Source of the DNA: Petunia secreta
Taxonomy: Eukaryota > Streptophyta > Magnoliopsida > Solanales > Solanaceae
Assembly: GCA_029990175.1 (NCBI GenBank)
Contig: JARKIP010000053.1
Location: 17,068,001 to 17,132,000 of the forward strand
Direction of reading: 5' to 3'
DNA length: 64,000 nt
Both the position numbers and the translations under genes were made by a program. Below, in pieces: positions 34,029-44,488 of this stretch. Each line of letters begins with the position of its first letter. The stretch's first letter is position 1. The notes beneath the pieces were generated by a model that searched no databases, was not told the DNA's origin, and worked only from the letters and a program-made list of their open reading frames with translations.

Positions 34029-36291
34029 TTTGTTTTCCTCGGGTAGTTTGAGGGCTACCGAGTAACAATCTCGTGCAGTGCGTTGCTCTCCTCGGACTTC
34101 ACGTATTCCCCACTCGGATGGGAACTTCAACACCCGATGATAGGTAGAAGGGACGGCTTGCATGTCGTGGATCAAAGGTCTACCCAGAATGATATTGTAG
34201 GCTAAATCCGCATCGACAACATGAAAAGTTGTCTCCTTTGCTACCCCCTCAGGCAGAGTCATCAAGGTAATCTCCCCGAGAGTCTTTTCGCTCGAATTGT
34301 TGAAACCGGAAAGAACTCGAGATACTGGCACAATCTTATCTGCTAGCTGCATTTCAATTACAACTCGCGACTGGATAATATTCGCAGAGCTGCCCGCATC
34401 GATGAGCACTCTCTTCACGTCGAACTCCGCCACGCGTAATGTTATGACTAACGCATCAGCATGCGGAAACTGTGACCCATCGGCATCGGATTCCTCAAAG
34501 GTGATTACTTCTTCTGACCGAGGACGCTTGTTGTTTGTAATGGATACCTTTGCATAATTCTTCACTGTGAAGGTAACCGAATCTACCTCGATCCCACCCG
34601 AAATAACGTTGACCGTTCGTTTCGGAGAGGATGCTCGCGGTGGACCAGGTTTGTTCTGCTGAGCCTTCGCGTGAGTTTGCTTTCCCTTCTCCGTCAGGAA
34701 TTCCTTCAAGAATCCCTGTTTCAACAAATGAGCAATTTCGTACCTTAGAGCTTTGCAGTCTTCGGTGGTGTGCCCATGGTTGTGGTGGAATTCGCAATAC
34801 AGGTCTTGATTTCGCTTGCTGGGATCAGTCTTCATGTCTTTTGGCCACTTGACTTTTTCTCCCATGTTTTTGAGTACTGCCATGACCTCTGTTATTTCAA
34901 CGTTGAAGCTTGGTAGGCTTGGGACTCCATGGGGATTCAATTCAAAACTCTCCCTTCGAGATAGTCCTCTATTGCTGTTGCGGCTGCGTCCCTTGGAATA
35001 GTTACGCGATTGGCCGGGGTACGGCTCATACCGTGTGCCTGACCTCTCCGTTTCTGCTTTTCCACCGGATCCACTGTTGCGTGCCTGAGCCCTTCCCCGA
35101 GTACCTGTTCCAATCAGTTTATCTTCATCGATACGTACCTTGGAATTGTAACGATTGTAGACGTCTGACCAACTGGCTGCTGGAAACTCGCGAAGAGACT
35201 CGTAGAGCCTTCGTGTGGCCTCTGAGCTCCTAACATCCAAGCTGTTGGTGAACGCGATTGCTGCCCACCTATCTAGTACTTTGGGGAGCATCATACGTTC
35301 TCTCTGGAACCGATCCATGTACTTGCGAAGTGACTCATCGGGTCTCTGCTTAATTTCAAAGATATCTTCTGCTCGGGTCTCTGTCTTCTGAGCACCCGTG
35401 TGTGCCTTCACGAATAATTCAGCCATTTCTGCTAAGGACCCAATGGAGTTGGGTGGCAACATTGAATACCATCGCAGGGCTCCATCTGCCAGGGTTTCTA
35501 CGAACTTCTTCAATTGCACAGATTCGATCTCCTCGTCGGTGAGATCACTGACCTTTATAAAATTGCTGAACATCATGAGGTGATCGTTGGGACCAGATGT
35601 TCTGCGATACCTTGGAATATTCGGCATTTTGAACGTTTTAGGTATCGCTTTTGGAGCTGCCTCCTTCTTCCAGGGCCTCTGTGAATAACGCTGGACGTCA
35701 ACTTTCTTCAGCGTAGGTGGGGCGCCTGGTATCTGATCGCTTCTCTCGTGAAGAGACTTTTGAAGTGCTTCTTGGCTTTCTTTGAATTGTTTGGTGAGAG
35801 TTTCTACGACAAGGCTCATATCTGTAGGTGCCATAGATCCTCCGTTCGGGTTCTGATTGGCCTGAGTCGTTGGATCTGCAGTACCACTGTCGTTGTTGCG
35901 CTCTTCTCCTTGCCTTGAAGTATGTGAAGAGGGTGCATTGGGGTTTGGTGTTGCAGCGTCAGCCCTTGCAGTTGAAAGATTGCTTCTCCGGAGAGAGGTT
36001 AGTGCTTCGTTGATTCCCCGGTTTACTTCTGCCTGCTGCTGCATAAAATCAAAAAGTGTTTTCTGCAGGTTCCCTTGGCCAGGGGAGAGACTCCTATGTC
36101 TTCATCTCCTGGGTGGAGTAGTACTCTGAGAGCGCCTACGCCTATATTGCCTGACCGGTCCTTGGGAAGATTGTTGCTGCCCATCGGACGAATAATCGGG
36201 AGAGTACTTCAGGAGAATAACTAGGACTGAGTGAAGGGTTGTTTACTTGTTGTCCGCCTATGATGGTTCGCTGGGAATTTCTTTCTGCCAT
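34026..36291 (-). pseudogene. gag-pro: gag-protease, right copy
   Basis: 672 codons are open from 36044 to the TAG. The homologous gag ATG is at 36291, but the same 13-bp insertion as in the left copy (near 36210) breaks the frame between them, so the lesion or variant was present before the duplication. The gag domain (WYSMLPPNSIGSL), knuckle-like CEFHHNHGHTTEDC (one ligand-region change, R-D to H-N, versus the left copy) and the protease motif LIDAGSSANII are visible. The polyprotein would form the particle and cleave itself. The only break is near the N-terminus. Confidence 0.85.
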
Positions 36292-36373
36292 GTTAGTTAT
36301 GAAACAAAAAGATAGACCGAAATAGATATAATATCAAAGATAGACTTTTTAACCTACGAAAGCTATTGACCGG

Positions 36374-36391
36374 CTCCCACTGTGGTCGCCA
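36374..36391 (-). promoter_or_regulatory. Primer binding site of the right copy
   Basis: TGGCGACCACAGTGGGAG on the - strand, identical to the site in element 1 at 11515-11532. Best guess is tRNA-Lys. Confidence 0.7.
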
Positions 36392-36394
36392 AAT

Positions 36395-37061
36395 TGTTTA
36401 ACCTAGATCCGATTTTAGGCCAATTAACAATTAAATTTGTATTTGCGGAGTCACGATCAATAGTTGAGATTAAGAATTTGCACGATGAATCAAGTAATAT
36501 CAATATAGAGCGTTAAAGGCAAAGTATAAGTGAAAGCAAAGAGAGGCAAACGTATCGTATCCTTCGTCTCCGGGGAGAGTTGGTCGATATCCGCCATACT
36601 TCAGATGATCAAACGCTAAAATAGTAATTGAAATATGAGCAAAGAGTATATCTGAATGAAAGAGAGAGAGTATTCTTATTGATAATGTAGACAAGAAGTA
36701 AAAAGTTCTCACAATTGATAAAGCTGACGCTATTTATAGGCCTGAAAGGCGCCCGTTGGGATTGTAGTAACCGTTGGGCGTGAAACCGTCTGGATAAGTA
36801 ACTGCTAGGCACCCATTCAGCGAAGTTGTAACCGCTGGGCTGTAAGGATTGCCTTGACGACCGTTTAATGAATGATCGCGTACAATAATGCTAATAACTG
36901 CTCATTTAAATTATGTTGACTGTTGAAATGTTCCGTAACTTCCTTAGGTCTGCTCGTGGGAAATATATGTCCGGTGAATGTCTGTCCGTTGAAACGTCAG
37001 TTTGTGCCACGTGGAAGACACGTGTCATCCTTCAAAGTCCAGTCAGTTTTTATCCAATACA
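36395..37061 (-). repeat. Right (5') LTR of the compound element
   Basis: 667 bp. Its outer end (TGTATTGG on the - strand) abuts the AGTAT duplication. The other boundary abuts the primer site. It shares 5'/3' termini with the LTRs of element 1, but the body is clearly diverged, so this is a different subfamily. Confidence 0.95.
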
Positions 37062-37190
37062 AGTATATATCAAGCTAATAAGTGACAAGATATCAAATAT
37101 TTTTCTACTCGTTTAAATTTCTCTTAGCATATACTTAATATTTTACTATTCTAGTTCTTGAGTTGTATTTAATTAATATATGTCATCGTG

Positions 37191-38504
37191 TGATGTTTTG
37201 CATTTTATGCCTATATTTCCTTAATATTTCCGCATGTTTCAGCTTGTTTTGCACTCGTTTGATAGTTTATGAATGTGGTTTTACACTAATTTAATGTCGT
37301 GCGTGTGTAGGTTGTTACGCAATGGATTTGGAGCTTTTAGGAGCTTGATCTAGCAAGGAATGATTGGAAGTTGATTGAGGATTGGATTGAGCACACGAGA
37401 GCACGACACGAGCAAGATTTCGGACCAAGGAAAAAGGTAAAATGGCTGGGCGCTTTGGGGCACGCGGGGCGCCCGTTATAGCGCCCAGTGCCCCAGCGCT
37501 TTTACCCACTCGGGGCATGCAAAAAGTGCGCAAAGTTGGGCGTGTTCTGTCTTTCCCAGCGCGTTCCGAGGCGCGGGGCGCCCGTTATAGCGCCCCTTGT
37601 GCGCGTTTTTACATCCTATTTCGTCTAGGATTGGGTCTAACTTATTACTAGGTGTTTGTAAACACTATAAATAGTCTTTTACTTAGTTTTTGAGAGGAGT
37701 TGAGACTTTGGAGCAAGTTTTGGAGGAGAGGGGAGAGCCCGAGATGTCTTCTACACAAGTTCTTTCTCTCTTTCTCTTATTCTTCTCTTTAATTCTATAG
37801 TTTGTTCGTTCTAGGGTTAGAGTAAATACATGAAGGTTGATGTTTGAACGTTGATTTCTATATATTGATTTACCATTATGGATTGTTTATTCTTTCTTGA
37901 TCACAATTGTTTGATTATTGAGGCCTGATAATTGAACACTATCTATGGTTTTTAGATTGAACTCGAAAGAGGGAATTTAATTACGTAATAAGAAAGAATA
38001 GGACTAGTTTGTGAACCCGGGCATCGGGGAACCAATTTGTGAGTAGGATAGACATATACTTGCTCGCCTAGTTTAACTCATTACAGAATTCGTTAATGCG
38101 TGCACGTGATTCAACCCATAGACATATAGGGATTGGAGTAGCCTGCATAGACCGTGAAGAATCGAAAGGTTTTCATGGGTACATTTAACCTGTAGTTAGC
38201 AATCTAGGAAATCAAGAAGTAGAATCAACTGGAAAACTCAACTGGATTGTTCGTAACTCTGACCCAGGACCGTCATCTTTTATTGATAACAACTTAGAAT
38301 TTGCTCTGTTACTTGATTTCAATTACTTGTTTTTATTACTGCATTTAGTTAGTAAATTCTCAACCATTGGAAAAAGATCCCTGAATAGTTCTTAGGAAAT
38401 TGTTTGCTAGAATTCAGTCTTAATAGTCCTCGTGGGAACGATACTCTACTTATCACTTTATTACTTGTCGACCACGTATACTTGTGTGTGCGTTGGGAGC
38501 AACA
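37191..38504 (+). repeat. 5' LTR of the LARD
   Basis: 1314 bp, the same length as the 3' LTR. TATAAATAG at 37665-37673 is the probable core promoter. A GC-rich hairpin-forming block lies at 37450-37600 in an otherwise AT-rich LTR. Confidence 0.95.
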
Positions 38505-38510
38505 AGTTTT

Positions 38511-38528
38511 TGGCGCCGTTGCCGGGGA
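38511..38528 (+). promoter_or_regulatory. Primer binding site, tRNA-Asp
   Basis: TGGCGCCGTTGCCGGGGA, six bases after the LTR, is complementary to the 3' end of plant tRNA-Asp (known from memory). A long exact match makes this call strong. Confidence 0.9.
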
Positions 38529-38628
38529 CTGAATTGACTGTTTTCTTTTTGAACAATTTATTATTTTCTATTCAGTTTTTAATTTTTTTTTATTTTATTT
38601 TTAGTTTATTATTTTATTACTAGTTTAC

Positions 38629-39618
38629 ATGGCATCTTTTAATGAAAGTGGGTTGAATGATGGTTGCTCAAATTTTGTTGATTCTTGTCTACTTTGTGGA
38701 GGACATCATTTTTGAGAAAATTGCCCGAGTCTTCCAACCCTGCGAGACTGGTTATGTGAATTTTTTACCACCTTTGATTGGAATTTTTGTAAATTGTGTG
38801 GTTGTCGGTGGAATGATTGTCCTAAGTGTCATGCTCCTTCCCCCAATAATTTTGGTGATGATTCTAATGATGTTTGTGAGTTTGACAGGAGCGATAAAGT
38901 GCAGGTTGTTAGCGAAACTTGGCTAATGGAGCAAGCCAAACTCTTAGAAGCTTATGGGGATTTCAGGAGTGAACTTGCAAATATGACGAGGCAATTTATA
39001 GAAGAGAGGGTTGTGCTCAGGCAAGAGATCGACGAATTTGGCTTGACTATTCACGATTTGGAGGAGAATTTGAGTGATATGGTTGAGGTGTCTAATGCCC
39101 AATTATCAGTTGTCGTGATTAGTAGATTTGAGATAGAAGAGCTTAGAAGCCAATTTGAGGAGCAAAAAGTGGAATTCCTACCATTCGACCCAATAGCAGT
39201 TGATGATGCCAAGGTTGAGGAAATCACATTAGAGTCAAGTGAGGAAATAGAAAACATCATAGGTGAGGACTCTAGTGTTTGTGCAAGTGAGGGTGTCAAA
39301 AGTAATGCAACTTTAGAATTGAAGCGCATTGGACCTCATTCCAATCATTTTTCAACATTGTGTTTGGATGGTGACATGAAAATTGAGCCACCCGAGCCTA
39401 TGAAGAAACCCAAGGAGGAGGAACAAGATGCCTATATTTTAAAGTTTGTGATGTTGAGGAGACAAAACGACATCCCTCATTTAAAGGCCAAGAAGTGTAA
39501 AATGCGACAATGGTTACTTGGTCCTTTTGTATTTTTGCCACCACCCCAATACCATAGTTGTAAACTTGAGGCAAAGTTGTGGATTCAATTCATTAGTTCA
39601 AGGTGGAGACAAAAGTGA
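38629..39618 (+). pseudogene. LARD ORF: zinc-knuckle and coiled coil, one TGA
   Basis: A frame begins ATG at 38629 (MASFNESGLNDG) and is interrupted only by TGA 38713-38715, then stays open to TGA at 39616. The stop lies inside a knuckle motif, C-L-L-C-G-G-H-H-F-stop-E-N-C, of the C-x2-C-x3-H-x4-C type used in some plant gypsy gag proteins. A second Cys cluster (FCKLCG, NDCPKCH) follows. From about 38930 the protein is Glu/Leu-rich and probably a coiled coil (QAKLLEAYGDFRSELAN and beyond). The protein has no enzyme domain. It may be a reduced gag-like or accessory protein. If TGA is not read through, translation could restart later (274 codons from 38794). Confidence 0.6.
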
Positions 39619-41679
39619 TGAAGTTGTCTTCGTCGTGCCACGACGTTAACTAAGGCACTTCTTGGGAGGCAACCCAATTTGCTTGCTTTACTTTTATTTA
39701 TTTTTATTAGTATTTTTATAGTTGTATATTACTTTGGGTGATTCTTTGGATTGCAGGTTCATGTAATGTCGAGGCTAAGTGTGGGGTGTCCTCACCCTTG
39801 CCCAATATTGATGACCTGATGAGGGAAGTCTGAGTACCTCATACTATATGGAAGCTTGGAGGATGCTAGCACCAAGGACTAGAATATTCAGGGAAGTTTT
39901 CTTTACCTTGCACTTGCTTATTTTTAGCACTGAGGACAGTGCTTAGTTTAAGTGTGGGGTGGGGTACTACCTTTTATTTAGTTTTGAGGTTAGGGATGCA
40001 TGTACCGTAGGATTTTTCTTTTGTCACTTGACTTTATTTTGATTTATTTCTTGCTTTAATATATTAAAAAAAAATTAGAAAACCAATGAAAAATTCCAAA
40101 AAGATTTTCCTTTTAGTTTTTTTAGTGGTACATGTCATCCACCCCGTGGTTTTTCTTATGGCCTCGGTTCTTTTCCACGGGGAGGCCTTTGAACCGGGTA
40201 GTATTTTTATTTTTAGGATTAGGATAGTTAGTATAGGTGACCCTAGACGAAAGGAATAGGTGGAATGCTAGGTGCCTTTGATGTGTTTGATACTGGTAGA
40301 CTTGAACTTGATTGCATGTGCTATTTGTGGTATCCTTGGGTTTTAATTTGATGCATGCCTAAAAGAAATGGAACGACCCCCTTGAGATGCTTGAGTCCAC
40401 TTGCTTGATTTTGTTGTGAACCTTTGTGCATTAGTGCTTAAATTTCCACAAGTTGCATTCTAGATGCTTGAGTGAGAGTTGTTGATGGAACCTTTTTGTG
40501 TGGATCGTGTGCAATGTGTGTTGTGAGGCATGTTCTTGTTTACTCCATGTTGTATATTAATGTCTAGAACTTGCCTCGTGTGTGTGCAAAGCGAAATCAT
40601 AGGTTTACTCTAGTTGGAAAATGATACAAGGCCTTCTTTTGATTTGCCTGCCCTTACATATATACCTTGGAAAAAAATTGTTGTTGTGATTTCTTTGACC
40701 CTTTTTGTTGGCACCCACACCCCGAGACTACCCATTTGTTCTAAATTGTCTCTTTTGGCCCTTTACTCCTTAAGCACTTTAGTTGATATTGTGTAGTTGA
40801 TTGGAGTTGTGGTTGGAATTGGGAGGTTTTTGAGTGGAGCTAATGAAGGGGAATAATTGAAAATTTGTGAAGTAGTGAAAGGCATTGGCAAGGTTGGATG
40901 AATTTGAATAAGAAAAGAAAAAAAAATAGCAAAGTTGAAAAGAAAAGGAAAAAAATTTGTGGAAAAAGAAATAAAAAAGAGAAAAAGATATTCATTCCTT
41001 GCTAGTGTGTGCTTAAAAGAAAAATGCTACTTGTTGAGAAGGTGTGTGTGTGAAAGTTGTTGGTTGGGTGGCTTTGATGAGATTGATGCTTAACTTGAAT
41101 GTGATGTATTAAAGTGCTTAGGGAGGTAGTCACTATTACCATATGTATCCTACCCGCCCCTTAGCCTACATTACGACCTTTCTAAAGTCCGAGTTAATCC
41201 CGATTGGAGTGAGCCTACATTAGTGGAGTCCTACACTACGGGCAAGCCTATGGTACGTTGTGTGTGACATGTGAGCCTTTCATGAGAGTGAGTGAATTCA
41301 TTTGTTATTGCCCCCGTTCTATTCATGATAATTTTTGTTGTGTGTGATCTTTGGGGGGGGCACTCTCTTTGATATTGGTGAGGGCACGTGGTTTGCATGA
41401 AATAGGTGAAGTTGATGGTTCTTGGTTGAGTAGATAGGTGTGATTTTGTGGGAGCATGGTTGCATTAAGTTGAGTTTGTGCACTTGAGCTATTTTGGGGT
41501 GCTTGTTCTTATATTTTTTATTTTGATAATTTGTTGGCATGTTGTGGATCCATAGTAGTCATGTGTGCATTGGTTCAATGGTCGGTATCAACCATAGTCA
41601 TAGGCAGACCTGTTTTACCTAGGTTGGGAAGTGAGATGTGACTTGCTCGAGGGCGAGCAAAGGTTCAAGTGTGGGGTGG
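39619..41679. other. Non-coding 3' interior of the LARD
   Basis: No supportable gene. The word AAGTGTGGGGT occurs three times: at 39777, 39950 and just before the 3' LTR at about 41668, where AAGTGTGGGGTGG forms the polypurine tract. The first two copies could act as internal or central purine tracts. An A/G-rich stretch lies at about 40910-41000. Confidence 0.6.
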
Positions 41680-42993
41680 TGATGTTTGGCATTTTATGCC
41701 TATATTTCCTTAATATTTCCGCATGTTTGAGCTTGTTTTGCACTCGTTTGATAGTTTATGAATGTGGTTTTACACTAATTTGATGCCGTGCGTGTGTAGG
41801 TTGTTACACAATGGATTTGAAGCTTTTAGGAGCTTGATTGAGCAAGGAATGACTGGAAGTTGATTGAGGATTGGATTGAGCACACGAGAGCACGACACGA
41901 GCAAGATTTCGGACCAAGGAAAAAGGCAAAATGGCTGGGCGCTTTGGGGCACGCGGGGCGCCCGTTATAGCGCCCAGTGCCCCAGCGCTTTTACCCACGC
42001 GGGGCATGCTAAAAGCGCCCAAAGTTGGGCGTGTTCTGTCTTTCCCAGCGCGTTCCGAGGCGCGGGGCGCCCGTTGTAGCGCCCCTTGTGCGCGTTTTTA
42101 CATCCTATTTCGTCTAGGATTGGGTCTAACTTATTACTAGGTGTTTGTAAACACTATAAATAGTCTTTTACTTAGTTTTTGAGAGGAGTTCAGACTTTAG
42201 AGCAAGTTTTGGAGGAGAGGGTAGAGCCCGAGATGTCTTCTACACAAGTTCTTTCTCTCTTTCTCTTATTCTTCTCTTTAATTCTATAGTTTGTTCGTTC
42301 TAGGGTTAGAGTAAATACATGAAGGTTGATGTTTGAAAGTTGATTTCTATATATTGATTTACCATTATGGATTGTTTATTCTTTCTTGATCACAATTATT
42401 TGATTATTGAGGCCTGATAATTGAACACTATCTATGGTTTTTAGATTGAACTCGAAAGAGGGAATTTAATTACGTAATAAGAAAGAATAGGACTAGTTTG
42501 TGAACCCGGGCATCGGGGAACCAATTTGTGAGTAGGATAGACATATACTTGCTCGCCTAGTTTAACTCATTACAGAATTCGTTAATGCGTGCATGTGATT
42601 CAACCCATAGACCTATAGGGATTGGAGTAGCCTGCATAGACCATGAAGAATCGAAAGGTTTTCATGGGTACATTTAACCTGTAGTTAGCAATCTAGGAAA
42701 TCAAGAAGTAGAATCAACTGGAAAACTCAACTGGATTGTTCGTAACTCTGACCCAGGACCGTCATCTTTTATTGATAACAACTTAGAATTTGCTCTGTTA
42801 CTTGATTTCAATTACTTGTTTTTATTACTGCATTTAGTTAGTAAATTCTCAACCATTGGAAAAAGATCCCTGAATAGTTCTTAGGAAATTGTTTGCTAGA
42901 ATTCAGTCTTAATAGTCCTCGTGGGAACGATACTCTACTTATCACTTTATTACTTGTCGACCACGTATACTTGTGTGTGCGTTGGGAGCAACA
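41680..42993 (+). repeat. 3' LTR of the LARD
   Basis: 1314 bp, direct repeat of 37191-38504 with 23 substitutions and no net length change by eye. It is followed by TCGTG. Confidence 0.95.
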
Positions 42994-43500
42994 TCGTGTT
43001 ATTTAGAATTTTTGTCTTTGCGTCATTAATTTTATAATATCACTATAGAATAATATTCTTTTAGTTAATTGCCTTATAAATAAATTTTACCAAATTCATG
43101 TAATGGTATCGTTTTTTTATCATCTACTTAATAGAGAGTGACAATTACTTGTAGCTCAATACTAGAGAACGAAAATATGTCGAATACTTAAATATTAGTT
43201 ACGACCAGTTTTCTTTATTTATTAAAATACTATCTTAAATCATATGTGTTATATAAATTCAAAGGTATTTTACATAAAAATATCACATTCTAATAATGGT
43301 ACGACTCTACCACAGAGTTCTAAAAAAATTTACCGAAAATTAACCGAACTGAACTGAAACCAAAGGAAAACCAACATGAATGGGATGGTTTTGAAAATTC
43401 TTATTTTGGTTATGCATAATAGAGTAACCGAAAAATTGATATGGAATAAATCTCATGAAAAATCCGACCGAGCCGAACCGTTGACACCCCTAGTCTACAT

Positions 43501-44060
43501 CCAATCTTGCAAGAGCTTCTTATGACATTAGTGTCCCTCATTTAATGGATATAATATCATTCATACGCAGGCAATCTAAAATTATTTTTGATCTTCTAAG
43601 GAAACGATTTGTAAGTAATTTTGACAAGCAAATTAATTAACACTTCTTACTTTTTTTTTCTATATTTGTCTTTGGTGATCAGTTATGTTTTAAAATTTTA
43701 TATATGAATAAAGTACATATAGTTAAATAGTGTTTACTTGTAATAATAGTCGTTGCCATGAAAGAGTCAGCAGCTGCTTTAGGCTTTGTGTTTTTTCTTA
43801 TATTTCTTGCTTTCTTTACTTCCTTCAATAATGCAAGTTGTGGAACTAACTTTAATTTAAGGGAAGATTTAATGACTAAATCACTTTAAGGAATAAATCT
43901 CATCATCTACCGCATTTGAATAGTACCAATTAATTATTACTATTGTGCACGCCAATTAAGTTCCAATCTTTAGTACAAGGAAGATCCAGGAAAATTATCA
44001 TAAAATTTCAACTGAATCCAAGAAAAAAATTCCTAGAGTTTACTTTAAAAAAATCATGTG
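43501..44060. other. Spacer, no gene seen
   Basis: AT-rich sequence between the hAT-type element and the copia element. There is no open frame or repeat I can name. Confidence 0.5.
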
Positions 44061-44488
44061 TGTTATGAATATGTTCCATTGTGGATGTCCATTACCCATA
44101 GCTTCCTCAAGAAGCTTGCAATCTATAAGTAGCTTACCAGTAGCTTACCAGTAGCTTACAAGCAGATAGCTTGCAAGTAGCTCATGCAGACAACCAACAA
44201 GCAGCTCTATGAAAAGCTTTGCAGCAGCTTCTAGAAAGCCTTGCAGTAGCTTGAAGAGGCTTGCAATCAAGCAAACATCTTAGAAGTACCTCATGCAGAC
44301 AGCTTGTCAGCACCTCCTGAAAAGCCCTGAAACAGCTTCCTTACAAGCCTTGCAGCAGCTTCTTTTCTTCTATAAATAGGAAGCTAATTCAGTTCATTTT
44401 GTACATCAGTTTGAAGTGAAATAACATATCCGTCTCTCTCTATACAGTTTTTGTGTTTCATTTACTTTGCAGCTTTTATTTGACAATA
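44061..44488 (+). repeat. 5' LTR of the copia element
   Basis: 428 bp, rich in short AGCTTGCAAG/AGCTTCC repeats (44100-44360) that expand it by about 40 bp relative to the 3' LTR. TATAAATAG is at about 44372. The end is degenerate (...GACAATA). The following CGTTATCAGCACG would be the primer site, only a poor match to tRNA-iMet (TGGTATCAGAGC). Confidence 0.85.

Larger units (their letters stand above)
22668..37061 (-). mobile_element. Compound Tat element with three LTR blocks
   Basis: A perfect AGTAT duplication (22663-22667 and 37062-37066) brackets the whole unit. In transcription order on the - strand it reads: LTR 37061-36395, gag-pol, tRNA-like sequence, antisense gene, LTR 26298-25632, a second gag plus the start of pol, a deletion junction at 22819/22818, and the last 151 bp of a third LTR. 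The right-hand unit (25632-37061, 11.4 kb) is a complete element of the same family as element 1. Only the outermost ends carry a target duplication, so the unit is one insertion site with an internal duplication, as expected from LTR-LTR unequal recombination or from a tandem that later lost DNA. The middle and right LTRs differ at about 10 sites (about 1.5%). Confidence 0.9.
37191..42993 (+). mobile_element. Non-autonomous LTR retrotransposon (LARD)
   Basis: The two LTRs are 1314 bp each (37191-38504 and 41680-42993), starting TGATGTTT and ending GGGAGCAACA, with a perfect TCGTG duplication (37186-37190 and 42994-42998). The primer site matches tRNA-Asp exactly. The 3175-bp interior encodes no protease, RT or integrase, only one cysteine-rich and coiled-coil frame. 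This fits a large retrotransposon derivative mobilised by an autonomous partner. The tRNA-Asp primer, the CGG-x-H knuckle style and the repeated AAGTGTGGGGT words suggest an Athila-like relative (inference). I count 23 differences between LTRs (about 1.8%). It sits inside the hAT-type element. Confidence 0.93.

Noticed and set aside
38657..38926. Hydrophobic 89-codon frame as a membrane protein
   Set aside because: It is a different frame of the LARD ORF region. The frame with the knuckle and coiled coil is longer and has recognisable motifs.
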